Assembly: GCA_036365145.1 (NCBI GenBank)
Contig: JAEOAD010000034.1
Location: 22,496,001-22,560,000, forward strand
Direction: 5' to 3'
From: Orientallactaga sibirica
Taxonomy: Eukaryota > Chordata > Mammalia > Rodentia > Dipodidae
DNA length: 64,000 nt
Below the pieces are notes generated by a model. It saw nothing but the letters and a program-made list of their open reading frames with translations. It was not told the origin of the DNA and did no database searches. Positions 25,224 through 35,589 of the stretch are shown here, piece by piece; the stretch's first letter is position 1; each line of letters starts with the position of its first letter. A program made the position numbers and the translations under genes.

Positions 25224-25345
25224 GAAGGAAGGAAGGAAGGAAGGAAGGAAGGAAGGAAGGGGAGGGAGGGAGGGAGGGAGGGAGGAAGGAAAAAGGAGGA
25301 AGAAAGGAGGGAGAGAGGGAGGGAGGGAGGAAGGACAAAGAAAGG
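25167..25345. repeat. Polypurine tract (GAAA)n, (GGAA)n, (GGGA)n
   Basis: About 175 bp of nearly pure purine on the plus strand, changing stepwise from GAAA to GGAA to GGGA. It grew from the A-tail of the B1 to its left. Confidence 0.95.
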
Positions 25346-25346
25346 A

Positions 25347-25575
25347 GAGCCAGAGAGATGGCTTAGCAGTTAAAGGCACTTGCTTGCAAAGTCTGATGAC
25401 CCAGGTTCCATTCCCTAGTATCCATATAAAGCCAGATGCACAAAATGGCCCATGCATTTGGAGTCTGTTTGTAGTGGCAGGAGGCCCTGGTGTGCCAATG
25501 TTCTCTTTCTCTCTGTCCCTCTCTCTTTCTACCCTTCTCTCTCTCTCTCTCTCTCTCATAAATAAATAATTTTTT
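25347..25575 (+). mobile_element. DIP SINE
   Basis: 'gccagagagatggcttagca' head, TC tract, AAAT tail, T-run. Confidence 0.9.
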
Positions 25576-25654
25576 TAAAGATTCATCTTCACTAGCAGTT
25601 GTTTACACTCACATGATGTGGGGGAGGGGGTCTCATGAGTTCTGTGAATCTTTT

Positions 25655-25815
25655 TTTTTTTTTTTAATTTTTTGTTTTGAGGTAGAGTCTCACCACTCTG
25701 GTCCAGGCTGACCTGGAATTAACTTTGTAGTCTCAGGGTGGCCTTGAACTCAAAGCGACCCTCCTACCTCTGCCTCCCGAGTGCTGGGATTAAAGGCGTG
25801 TGCCACGCCCGGCTT
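25655..25815 (-). mobile_element. B1 SINE
   Basis: T-rich left end, then 'gaggtagagtctcaccactc' through 'ggcgtgtgccacgcccggct'. Confidence 0.92.
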
Positions 25816-26020
25816 TTTTTTTTTAATTTTTATTTATTTGAAAGAGAGAGAGAAAGAGTCAGAGAGAGAGAGAATGGGCACACCAGGGCCTCCAGACACT
25901 ACAAACACCAGACACATGTGCCCCCTTGTGCATCTGGTTTACGTGAATCCTGGGGAATCAAACTGGGGTCCTTGGGCTTCTCAGGCAAATGCCTTAACCA
26001 CTCACCCATCTCTCCAGCCC
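25816..26020 (-). mobile_element. DIP SINE
   Basis: Reverse-complement tail (tttttaatttttatttattt), GA-rich tract and 'cccatctctccagccca' head. Confidence 0.92.
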
Positions 26021-26084
26021 AAATAAAAGTATTTTAGAAAAAAAATAGCAGAAGCACCTGGCATAGTTTTCAACAGAAAATAAT

Positions 26085-26330
26085 AGGGCATGGTGTTAGA
26101 GGCCTGGTCCTCCCGGCTACTTGGAAGGCAGAAGCAGGAGGATCACAAGTTCAAAGCCAGCTTGGGCTACAAGGTGAGTTCAAAGCTAGCCCCCAGCAAC
26201 TTAGTAAGACTGTTTCTCAACACAAAAAGTAAAAAGAGGGCTGGGGACATAGCTCAATGGTTCAACACATGCCTAGCATGTGCAAGGCCCTAGGTTCAAC
26301 CTCTAGTAGAGCAAAGACCAAAACAGAAGT
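26085..26330 (+). mobile_element. B1-like plus ID-like SINE pair
   Basis: 'gggcatggtgttagaggcct' with 'ggaggatcacaagttcaaag' is a diverged B1. It is followed by an ID-like unit, 'ggctggggacatagctcaat' to 'gttcaacctctagta'. These may be one composite or two insertions. Confidence 0.65.
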
Positions 26331-26535
26331 CACAGAAAATAGAACCGTGGGTGCCACAGGCTCAGAGAGATACAGTGCAGAGAATTGCTTGCTAACGGGT
26401 GTGGAGTATCAGTGTTGCGAGATGAGAATGTTCTTAGAAACTTCTTGCACAACGATGTGGCTATACTTAGCACTACTGGGCTGTATACTTAAAATAGTTA
26501 AGATGACTTTTTAAAAGTTTATCAAATTATATATC

Positions 26536-27494
26536 TGAGGATGTCCAATGGCTGTTTTGTCAACTAAATCTCAATAAAGCTGCTTGTTAGGGAGTTTGTG
26601 ACTCTTCAGAAAAGCAGTGGTTCCCCAACTTGAGTTTTCTGGAAGTCTTAAAAAATTCCCAAAGCCCAAACCACACCCAACACAACTAAGCCACTAGTGG
26701 GAAGGCAAGAGGTGGGAGCCAGGAGCCAGGCACCAGCAGCTCACTGTTCCCCAGATGATCCTGTATGAGTGGTGGACATGTGGCCCCAGGCAGGTCACAT
26801 GCTCAGAGACTGCAGAACTCATGCCTTCCTGGGGCTGTTCCGAGCATTGAGTGGAATGGTGGGTGCCGAGCCGGCTTAGCTGACGCTCAGTTAAAATGTG
26901 CTGAGGACACTAATGGCATGGTTGCTGTTATTAGTTCTTGGGGACCTCACGCTGTCGCAGGGTTCAGAGAGGCTGCAGAGGGAGGCAAGAGAAGGCACCA
27001 GGACCAAAGGCAGGTACAACAACAAAGGAGCTTAGCCTGAAGGAAGGGTCCGGGCAAACACAGGGAAAATTATGGATCTTGACTTGGAGTTCTGAGGGGC
27101 AAACCAAAGAGGATAGCAGGCCTACTGGAACAGCAAGCAGAGGGCTTGCCTCAGGAACAGTTTCCACCAAATAGCTGACACCCACTGAGGCTCTGCAAGC
27201 CCTGGGTGGAGGACCGGGCCTAGGAAATAGCATGGCTGATGGCAAGCACACAGTCCTCCTTATGGGGACTAGGAACTGGCCTGCCAGCTTATAATTTTCA
27301 GTTCACAACTACCCTTAGTAGCCCTGGCAGCCCCTCCCCAGCCTCTTTTCTGGGCTACCTGGTCTGCTGCATGTCACCTTCATTTACTGCCAAGTGTCTG
27401 CCCCGTTGCCCATTCACCTGGCTGGATTTCCCTGAAGGGGACCAGGCCCAGATGTTACTGGTGGTCTCTATCTGGGTGTTCCTAAGTTCTTGGC
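26536..27494. other. Intergenic, mostly unrecognised
   Basis: A MER5-like (hAT-Charlie) remnant lies near 26,605-26,690 ('gcagtggttccccaacttga'). The rest is unique sequence. Confidence 0.4.
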
Positions 27495-28330
27495 TTCTTA
27501 TGTAAAGAATTAAATTGTGCACACAGAGAGCAAGGCACCAAGACATTTTATTAGCAGGTAAAGCAAGAGCACAAAGTAGGGGACATGTTGCAGAGAGCAG
27601 CAGGCTCCTTGAGCTAGATCGCCCAGGGAGCTAGGGGTTTTTGGGTGGGGGAGTTTGAGTCTTTGTTTTGATTGACAGACTTGGGGTATATAAGTTGTTT
27701 TCTACCACGCATGTCCTTGTCCATGATGCATCTGATTTTAATCATACATACACCTTATTATGCATAGACATGAGAAGATAGATAGGAGAGTCTCCCTAAA
27801 AGTTCACTCCGAGGACATTTTGTCCAACTGCGAATGTACCTCAAACCAGTCCAGGCTGGATTGGCTCTATCTCCAGAGCCAAGATACACCGAGTAACATG
27901 TTTGAATAGAAATGGCATTGTTTGAGCCATGGTGGGCCTGTTGGCAGTCTGATTTAGTGTTGAGTTCTTTGTGGCCTCTGGATTTCTGTTTTGATAGGGA
28001 ACATCACAGAAGAGGGGGAGGAAAGATTGTGAGAGCTGCAAAGTGCATGGGAATACCCTAGGCATGCCCCCCCCACCCCACTATGTCATTGGGACTAACT
28101 GAGGGCTTCATGACCCACAGTAAGTCCTATAAACCCATACAGGAGGGCCTCAGGGAAACAAGAACAAGAGAGAGGGAATAAAAGAGTATAATCTGTTAAA
28201 AATTAATTAATTATAAAACAGTTTGATGCAGGTGGGGGTCCCAGGCTGCCAACAGGTTTCTAGGTACGATGTTAGGAAAGTAAGGCGTTTACTGCCCAAG
28301 CCAAGTGACCTCCTGTCTGGTAGGTTGTTC
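27495..28330 (-). mobile_element. LTR-type repeat, copy 1
   Basis: Shares long matching phrases with 44,890-45,109 and 47,173-47,590: 'gattgacagacttggggtat' versus 'gattgatagacttgggttat', and 'acgatgttaggaaagtaagg' versus 'gcactgttaggaaaggggtg'. A 'cattttattagcag' near the left suggests a minus-strand polyadenylation signal. Family unknown to me. Confidence 0.65.
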
Positions 28331-28667
28331 TCTGTGCTTCATGTCTCATAGACAGGAAGACCTCCTTGCCAGCCCACCAACGCCCCAGGGGAAGGTGTGA
28401 TTCCCTCTTGAAGGGACTCCCAAGGCTAGACCTGGTTCCAATGCAACCAGCCTCCTCCTCCTCCTCCACAGAATCTATCCCTAGACAAGTCACTCACTCC
28501 TTTCAGGGCTCCCCCACCACCCAATGTGCAGGGTCCCAACCTACCACCCCAGCTGATTTCCCTCTGTCCCCCACCTTGCCTTCCATTCTGGTCACTACAC
28601 AGAACTATTTGTCCCCATCTCCATGTCTCTTGTCAATTCTGGCCCTTCCTTTATTTTATTTTATTTT

Positions 28668-28899
28668 ATTTTATTTTTATTTATTTATTTAAGAGAGAGA
28701 AAGAGGCAGAGAGAGACAGACAGACAGACAGAGAGAAAGAGTGAGAATGGGCATGCCAGGGCATCCAGCCACTGTAAATGAACTCCAGTTGCATGCACCC
28801 CCTTGTGCATCTGGCTTACGTGGGTCCTGGGAGAATCGAACGGGGGTCCTTTGGCTTTGCAGGCAAACACCTTAACGACTGAGCCATCTCTCCAGCCCT
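28668..28899 (-). mobile_element. DIP SINE
   Basis: (TTTTA)n tail at 28,650-28,690, GA tract and 'gagccatctctccagccc' head. Confidence 0.93.
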
Positions 28900-30670
28900 T
28901 CCTTCTGGAGCACTCTACTCTATCTCTTCCTTTGAAGACCATCGCCATGTCACCTGCTCCAGAAAGTCCTCCTGCTCCTGACATCAGACCTGTGTCCCCA
29001 GAAGACCCTCTCAGGCTGTCTCTGGGTACCTCCCACGTCACTTGCCTCCCCCACAAGATAAGGAGATCTCTGAGAGCAGAGTCCAAGTCATACCACCTCT
29101 TGTGACCCACATCTTTGGTGGTTATAAGAATTTAGAGAGAGGAATGAGTGGCCTGTGTCTTGTGTGCGCAGCAAGATGAGCAAACAGGGACTGTTTGGTG
29201 TCCCTGGGGAGCCTCTCTGGGCCAGAGGTGCCACGGGCTGGGCTAAGCCAGCGCTGGGCCACGCGCCCATCAGCCTCCAGCGACTGTTTTTGTTTTTCCT
29301 TCCCCACCAGCAAAGGCTGCCGGGGCGTTCTGAGCCACAGCTGGTTTTTATTGCCTCAGGGCTCAAAAAAAGCTCTGAGCATATTTTTAGAGAGAAGGGG
29401 AAAAAAAGAATATTTTCTTCCCTGACCCAAGAGGAAGGCTTGCTCCAACTTTCCATCTGCCTGCCCTGCTGAGTGGAGCTGGCGGGGGAAGTCTCTGCAG
29501 GAGGCTCTTCCAGGACAGGACCGGATGGATGAGCTCATAGACACGCGGGGCAGGGACACAGACACCATGTCCTCCCCTTCCCCAACACATGGATGTGACA
29601 TGCAGTGGGGCCTACTGGATTGAAGATGGCAGAGGAGCAGGAAGACCCGGGAGCCACTGGGGGCTTATGCTCAAAGTCTCACCAGAAAAGAACGACTGAA
29701 TTGTGACCTCCACCCCTGCACCCAGGATCTGCACACCTGCACCGAGGGTCCTGGGCTGGGTGGTATTCCCACCGAGTGTCTGGATTCATCAGATCCATGC
29801 TAAGTTCACAACTACCCAAGGGACAGGAATAAAGGATGCAGTCATTTGAAAATACTGTTGGGACAAATGAGATTCACTTTGTTGAAACACAGTTTCTCAA
29901 TGGAAAGGAGCTGACTGCATTGGTGCTTTGTGGGTGCATGTGTGTGCACATATGTGTGAATGTGGTCCATGCATGTGGTGTGGTGTGTGCTATGGTCTGT
30001 GTTATGGATGTGTGGAGTGTGTGCATTGGTATGTCTGGCATGCACAATGTATCGTGTGTTCAGTGTGTGGCATCCATGGATGGTATTGTCAGGGGGCCAT
30101 TCCTGGTACTAGCCTGAGGCCCATCTGGAACTAGGGTGAGGGTCCCTACTTTCCCTTAGCACATTCTCCAATCGGTATATTTTCTAGGTCTTTCCAGGGT
30201 ATCAGTTGAGTAGTATGACAAGCAGAGTGTCTGTTGAAAGACAAGTAGCCATGTTAGGATCCTGATCCCCACCAGCCTTATCCCTGCTGTCAGAAGGAAG
30301 GCTCTTGGCCTCTGATGCTGAAATCCCCCAGTCCAGAGAGCCCCAGACCACTGACACTCAACGTAGTTCAGTGTCACTAAAGGACAGAAGCTAGAAGCCC
30401 ACACCGCCTCCTCCCTGTGATGGGACTAGCTTTCTAGGCCCTTCAGTGCCAAAGAGCCAGCCAGCAAAGAGGCTGTGACAACAGAGACCTCAGCCCCAAC
30501 AATCATCTCAGCCCAGCAAAGGTGCCCAGAGGTGGCACTCAGGGCCTGGGATCTCTACAACATGACCTCGTTCTCATGCACCTGCCCCACGAAGGGGAGA
30601 CTCAGAGGGAGACAGCAAACAAGGCAGGTCCTTGACAGCCAATGACAGTCCAGAGCCAAGAGTTGTTGGT
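28900..30670. other. Intergenic, nothing coding recognised
   Basis: A GT-rich, irregular stretch lies at 29,928-30,080. An A/T-rich block with runs of A and T is at 29,345-29,420. No exon. Confidence 0.4.
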
Positions 30671-30840
30671 TTTTTTTTGGGGTGTTGTTATGGTTGTTTT
30701 TCAAGGTAGGGTCTCACTCTAGCTCAGGCTGACCTGGAATCCACTCTGTAGTTTCAGGGTGGCCTCGAATTCATGGCGATCCTCCTACCTCTGCCTCCTA
30801 AGTGGTGGGATTAAAGGTGCGCACCATCATGCCCGGTTCC
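30671..30840 (-). mobile_element. B1 SINE
   Basis: 'tttttcaaggtagggtctca' to 'gtgcgcaccatcatgcccgg'. Confidence 0.92.
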
Positions 30841-31300
30841 TAAGTTTTTTTTTGACTTTGTGGTAGGCAGGGAAGTTGAGGCAGCTTGTGGGTGTGTAGG
30901 TAGGCACGCACTTCTTTCTTGTCTGTTCAGAATCAGGGCGAGGAGGAGGCAGGAGTGGATGTGGCTAACCCGACAGGATTAGAACCTCTTCCTGCTGCTT
31001 CTTCACCTTTCCCAGACAGCTCAAAGGCCAAACACCCATTTCCCACACACTTGCTTCTCTTCCCAGAGGTTCACACACCACTTTTCGGAAACTGAGGAGG
31101 CCACTGGAACCTAGGGGAGCTTCCTGGAAACTGGATTTTGGGGTACAGAAAGAGAGAGAAGACCCAGGTTCTCAGCTTCCACAGCCCTCCTCCCATCCTG
31201 AGCCTGCTTCCTCCTCTGTAAAGTGGGGCTCTCAACCATTCTGTCTAGGAAGGCTGAGAGCCTGGTTCTAGTGTGTGAAGTGCTTTCGCATAGGCCTGAT

Positions 31301-31451
31301 GCTTTTTGGTTTTTCGAGGTAGGGTCTCACTCTGGTCCAGGCTGACCTGGAATTCACTCTGGAGTCTCAGGGTGGCCTCGAACTCACGGCGATCCTCCTA
31401 CCTGTGCCTCCCAAGTGCTGGGATTAAAGGCGTGTGTCACCACTCCTAGCT
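31301..31451 (-). mobile_element. B1 SINE with perfect 12-bp target duplication
   Basis: Flanked by cataggcctgat at 31,289-31,300 and 31,452-31,463. The body is near consensus, so it is a recent insertion. Confidence 0.94.
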
Positions 31452-31463
31452 CATAGGCCTGAT

Positions 31464-32188
31464 TGATTGGTGTCCTGTTCTTGTCCCCAGCTGCCCCAGG
31501 GCAGCCATGAGTTAGAAACTAGATTTAGCAGATCCAAAGGTCGCACCCCCTCCTGGCCCCAGCAGAAGCTACAGGGGAGAAACAACGGTTCTTGGAAAGT
31601 CATCGTGGAGCCCTTCCAGGAATAAGAGACCATGAAGCCAGTGCCACGTGGCATTAGCCCCAAACCAGTCCCGGGTGTCCCTTTTTGCCCTCTTGCTGCC
31701 ATCTTCAGTGCCGTGGTCCAACTCCTGGTTCTACATCGGCCCCTACACTGAGCTCTGGGTACTTGCCAATTGCCAGCCACCTGGCCTCCCTCCCTGGAGC
31801 CATGCCACCTGGCCTTCCCTTGCTCAGAGCCTCCCAGCTCCAATCATAGACAGGAAGTCCTTGCTCTGAAGCTGGGCATCCTTGGCCCCTCCCAGCGCAG
31901 CCAGCATCCCCCAAGCTCTCCTGGGCCTCTTTACCTTGTACCCACTCACCAGCCACAATGTGCAGGAGGAGCTTCATGGAGTGCCTGGCACCCAGGGACT
32001 GCTCAGCAAGATGTCGCCCAGGCTCTAAAGAATGCCAGACTTCTGCCCTCCCAGGGCCCCTTGCTAAGAATGCCATAACCTTTCCCTGGTAATCTGTGAC
32101 TGACCCTTCAAGGCCCTCCTTAAACTGTACCACTTTTGGGAGGCCCTCCCTGTACCTACCTCTGCAGGCAAGAATGGACACCTTCTGT
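31464..32188. other. Intergenic, nothing recognised
   Basis: Unique sequence with overlapping open frames on both strands but no domain or splice pattern I can support. Confidence 0.4.
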
Positions 32189-32797
32189 GCTGGAGAGATG
32201 GCTTAGTGAGGCAGTTGCCTGCTGTGATAGTTAAGTTTGTGTCAACTTGATCTGTTCAGGAATCCTCAGACATTCCTCATAAGTGGGTCTCTGAGGTTGC
32301 TTCCAGGGAGGATAAACAAAGGAGGAATCCTTCCCCCAGGGTGAGCCCTTCCCCCACAGTGAGCAGCCCCTCTGGGAGGAGGGAGCTTTACCTAAAGAAG
32401 CTCCGGGAAGGAAAGGATCCCCTCCTCCCTCCTGGCTGCGGATGGGATGCTGCTTGCTGTTCGCTGCTTTCCAGCGTGGACTGAAGAGCAGCATTTCTCC
32501 AGGAAGCCTCGAGGCCTTCAGTGCTGGGTCGGGACTGCTGAGGCATCCAGCCTCGTGGACTGAGCAGCTACCGGGTTCCTTGACTCTCAGGCCTGCAACC
32601 TGCTATTGCTAATCCAATAAATTCCCTTTTAATACAATTCATTCTATCGGTTCTGTTCCTCTAGAGAACCCTGACTAGTACATCTGCAAAGCCAAAGGAC
32701 CCAGGTTGATTCCCCAGGACCCATGTAAGCCAGATGCACAAGGTGGCACATGAGTCTGGAGTTCATTTGCAGTGGCTAGAGGCCTTGGTGTGCCCAT

Positions 32798-32830
<33 letters not shown>

Positions 32831-32850
32831 CCTTCCTTTTCTCTCTCTCT
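32189..32850 (+). mobile_element. DIP SINE split by a solo LTR
   Basis: The head (32,189-32,222) and body (32,683-32,850, from 'tctgcaaagccaaaggaccc' to the TC tract) together make one DIP copy. The break lies within the usual 'gcctgcaaagcc' segment. Confidence 0.92.
32223..32682 (+). mobile_element. Solo LTR, 460 bp, inserted in a DIP SINE
   Basis: Begins TGTGATAGTTAAG and ends CTGACTAGTACA, the TG...CA form of LTRs, with 'ccaataaattccc' as polyadenylation signal 70 bp before the end. The flanking 5-mers are cctgc and tctgc, a 5-bp duplication with one difference. Confidence 0.8.
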
Positions 32851-33479
32851 CAAATACATATTTAGAGAGAGACCTTATTCCCAGGGGAGCTTCCTGGTAT
32901 CCTCAGATCCCCCTGTCATTGTGGCCTTATAGAGGTGTCATGGCTCCCCCACCCACTGGTCTTCTCTCCACCCAGGTTCAAAGTGTTCACACTTTGGCCC
33001 TCACAGCAACTCTAGCTGTTCTCTGCCTCAGAGATACCAGGCTCCTTTCTAGAGACACTCACATCCCAAAGGTCTTATGCAGAATTAATTTGGATGACAG
33101 ATTTTCTGGGATTCTGGAGACAGCGGGGAGTGATCCCAACATTGGACATGAACTAATTTGATAAATGTGGCCACTCTGAGGAGGTTGCCAGCTTTCTCTA
33201 AGCACAATCTCTCTGGAAGCTGGGGTGAGGGATCCAGCTTCCAGGAGGGTTCTGGAAACTTCTCCCTATCTCCTTTCAGCACTCTTCACACTCTGCTCCT
33301 CACATTAAAATGCTAAATCTGTTGGAAGCTGTGGCCATTGACTCTCAGAGGCCCCAGAACTGCAAAAATAACTGTCCTGGATGATTTAATATGGCCATGT
33401 CTGTGGCTGTAAAGTTCCCTGAAATTCACATGTTCTGTACTTGGAACTGTGTACAAGAAGCATTAGGGTTAAAATGGGA
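32851..33479. other. Intergenic, nothing recognised
   Basis: Unique sequence, no exon. Confidence 0.4.
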
Positions 33480-33845
33480 ACATCAGACCTGCTGGCAAAT
33501 ACTTATCATTGGTATACCAGTAGTCGGGAGGATGAGGCAGGAGAATAGCAAGTTCAAGACCAATCTGAGCTACAGAATGAGAACCTGTCTTGAAAACAAA
33601 ACAAAAATGGATTAAGTGAGGTCACTAGAGTGAAAAGGATGGTCCTCCTAGTCCAACATGGCTGGCATCCTTATCAAAAGAGAATAGTCGATATCTGGAG
33701 GCAGAACACCACAGGGAGAAGATGGCCATCCACCAGCCATGGAGAGAGGCCTCAGAAGGATCAGCCAAGCCTGCTGGCACCTGGACCTTGGACTTGTAGC
33801 CTCCAGAAACAAATCCCTGTGTTTTAGGCAGCCAGGTGGGGGACC
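33480..33845 (+). mobile_element. Old MLT1-type LTR with an old B1
   Basis: 33,480-33,605 is a diverged B1 ending in (AAAAC)n. 33,610-33,845 contains 'cagggagaagatggccatcc', 'gagagaggcctcagaaggat' and 'ggacttgtagcctccagaaa', typical of MLT1 LTRs of the ancient MaLR group. Confidence 0.75.
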
Positions 33846-34911
33846 TGGCTAAGGTGGCCAGAGCTGACAACAGTATCGCTCATTGCACTGTCATGCCTGT
33901 TTGTGAGCCCATCTCTTGTCCATACTGGGACTTCCCTGAAACCACCTTGTGAACCTGACCTATCTATCCTCAAAGCCCAACACCCCTGAGGCCACAGAAG
34001 GTTCCTGGGGGACACCTTACAGATGAGCTCTTAAAACCAAAGATACAGGGCCCCAGGATGCTGCTGATGGAGCGACACTCAGCAACCTACACCTGGCCCT
34101 GCAGGAAGTCTGGCAGGAGCTAGGGGAGAGGCTCTTCCTGCTGAGGCCTGGGAGCTTCTGCCCAGCTCATCCAGCACTGGCCCTGTTGTCCTCTTTCTCC
34201 CCAGCTAGGGCTCAATGATTCATTGTTCTCTCTCCCAACCCAGCCAAGCCAGGCTTGCCCTGCTGGGAACCAGGGGCTAAAAATAGGCCTCAGAGTGTTT
34301 GGGTCCAGTGATTTATCTGGCTTCAGGGGTCAAAAGGTGCCTACCCTCTTCCTGGCCACCACTAGGGATGAAGTGTAGCTTGGCCAACTCCCAGGTCACC
34401 CTGACCAGAGAGCCCAACACACACTCACAGAATGCTCAGCGGAAACTCCAAGGCTGGCTGTGTGATTCCTGAAGGACGGAGCTTGCAGTTCGGAGGTGGT
34501 GCAGTGGGTTGCAAGGAAGGGCTCAGAACAACAGGCTGGAATCAGCTAGGCGAGGAGACATGAGAAAGCTTCCCAGGCAGCAGGATGGCACAAGCCACGG
34601 GATGACACAGCCTCAAGGGCTTGTGGAGTCCAACAGAGAGAGAAGGAGATGGGGCTTCACGAGGCAGCTCAGGCTCACTCAGAGGACCTTGAATGCCAAG
34701 CAAGGCTCTCCTGATGTTGGAGGCCTCACCTGGTATGAGGCAGGTCCTGGGAACACCTTCACCTCCAAGACCTTCCCTCAAGCTCCTACTTAGGGAGCAC
34801 ACCCCCCCATGCCTAAGGCAGGAGCTGAAGACTGGGGAGAATGGAGAGGTGCCTTTACTTCCAGGAGTGGGTAGAGTCCATTTAAGGCTTTGGAATGTCA
34901 AAGTCAGCAGC

Positions 34912-34947
<36 letters not shown>

Positions 34948-34953
34948 CCCAAA
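33846..34953. other. Intergenic, unique, with a poly(A) run
   Basis: No exon seen. A perfect MEF2-like box CTAAAAATAG lies at 34,277-34,286. An A-run of about 30 is at 34,915-34,946. Confidence 0.45.
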
Positions 34954-35285
34954 ACTGAGGATAAGCAGATAGCTGAATAGGGAAAGGACTTTCCTTGCAA
35001 GCATGAGGACCTGGATTCAATCCTCAGAACCGACATGAAAAGCCAGGCATGGTGACACACTCTTGTAATCCCAGTGCTTGGAAAGGGGATAAGGGCAGAT
35101 CCCTGGAGCTCACTGGCCAACTTGTATAGTCTATTGGGAAGCTTGGGGAATAAAGTGGCAAGGAGAGCTCCTGAACAAGGTGGAAGGTGAGACTAACATC
35201 AGAGGTTGTCATCTGACTTCTGTACACATGCTCCTGCACTCACACGCATGAGAACACACAAGTTCGCACAAGGATACGCATGTAT
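34954..35285 (+). mobile_element. ID/B1 composite SINE with CA-rich tail
   Basis: 'cagatagctgaatagggaaa' head, 'gccaggcatggtgacacact' B1-like part and a mixed CA tail ending 'cgcatgtatata'. Confidence 0.75.
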
Positions 35286-35404
35286 ATAAAAGTTATTTTT
35301 TATTTCAGGAAGAATTTTTGTAGATTAGACAAGGTTATCCTAAAGTTTATACCAAGTGACAAAAGAGCCAAAAGAACTAAAATGGTTTTGAAAAATAAAA
35401 ATAA

Positions 35405-35570
35405 TCTGCCAGGCGTGGTGGTGCACGCCTTTAATCCCAGCACTCAGGAGGCAGAGGTAGGAGGATCGCTGTGAGTTCGGGGCCACCCTGAGACTACATA
35501 GTAAATTCCAGGTCAGCCTGGGCTAGAGTGAGACCCTACCTTGAAAAACAAAACAAAACAAAAAAGAAAA
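35405..35570 (+). mobile_element. B1 SINE
   Basis: 'gccaggcgtggtggtgcacg' to 'gaccctaccttgaaaaacaa', close to consensus. Confidence 0.94.
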
Positions 35571-35589
35571 AGTGTCAGGCAAGAAGAGT

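Larger units (their letters stand above)
23916..26535 (+). mobile_element. Ancient L1 3' end broken by several SINEs
   Basis: L1 phrases occur in order: 'gagaaatgccaataaaaccc' (23,941), 'gacccaaaagaattaaaagc' (24,153), 'gaacctcgaggacatcacgc' (24,600), 'gtatgatttgattctacatg' (24,656) and a terminal part at about 26,340-26,530 ('ctgtatacttaaaatagtta'). Between these parts lie DIP, composite, B1 and ID copies listed separately. Confidence 0.8.

Noticed and set aside
34542..35120. 192-codon minus-strand open frame
   Set aside because: It starts in a composite SINE and reads through the poly(A)/poly(T) run as a Phe tract.
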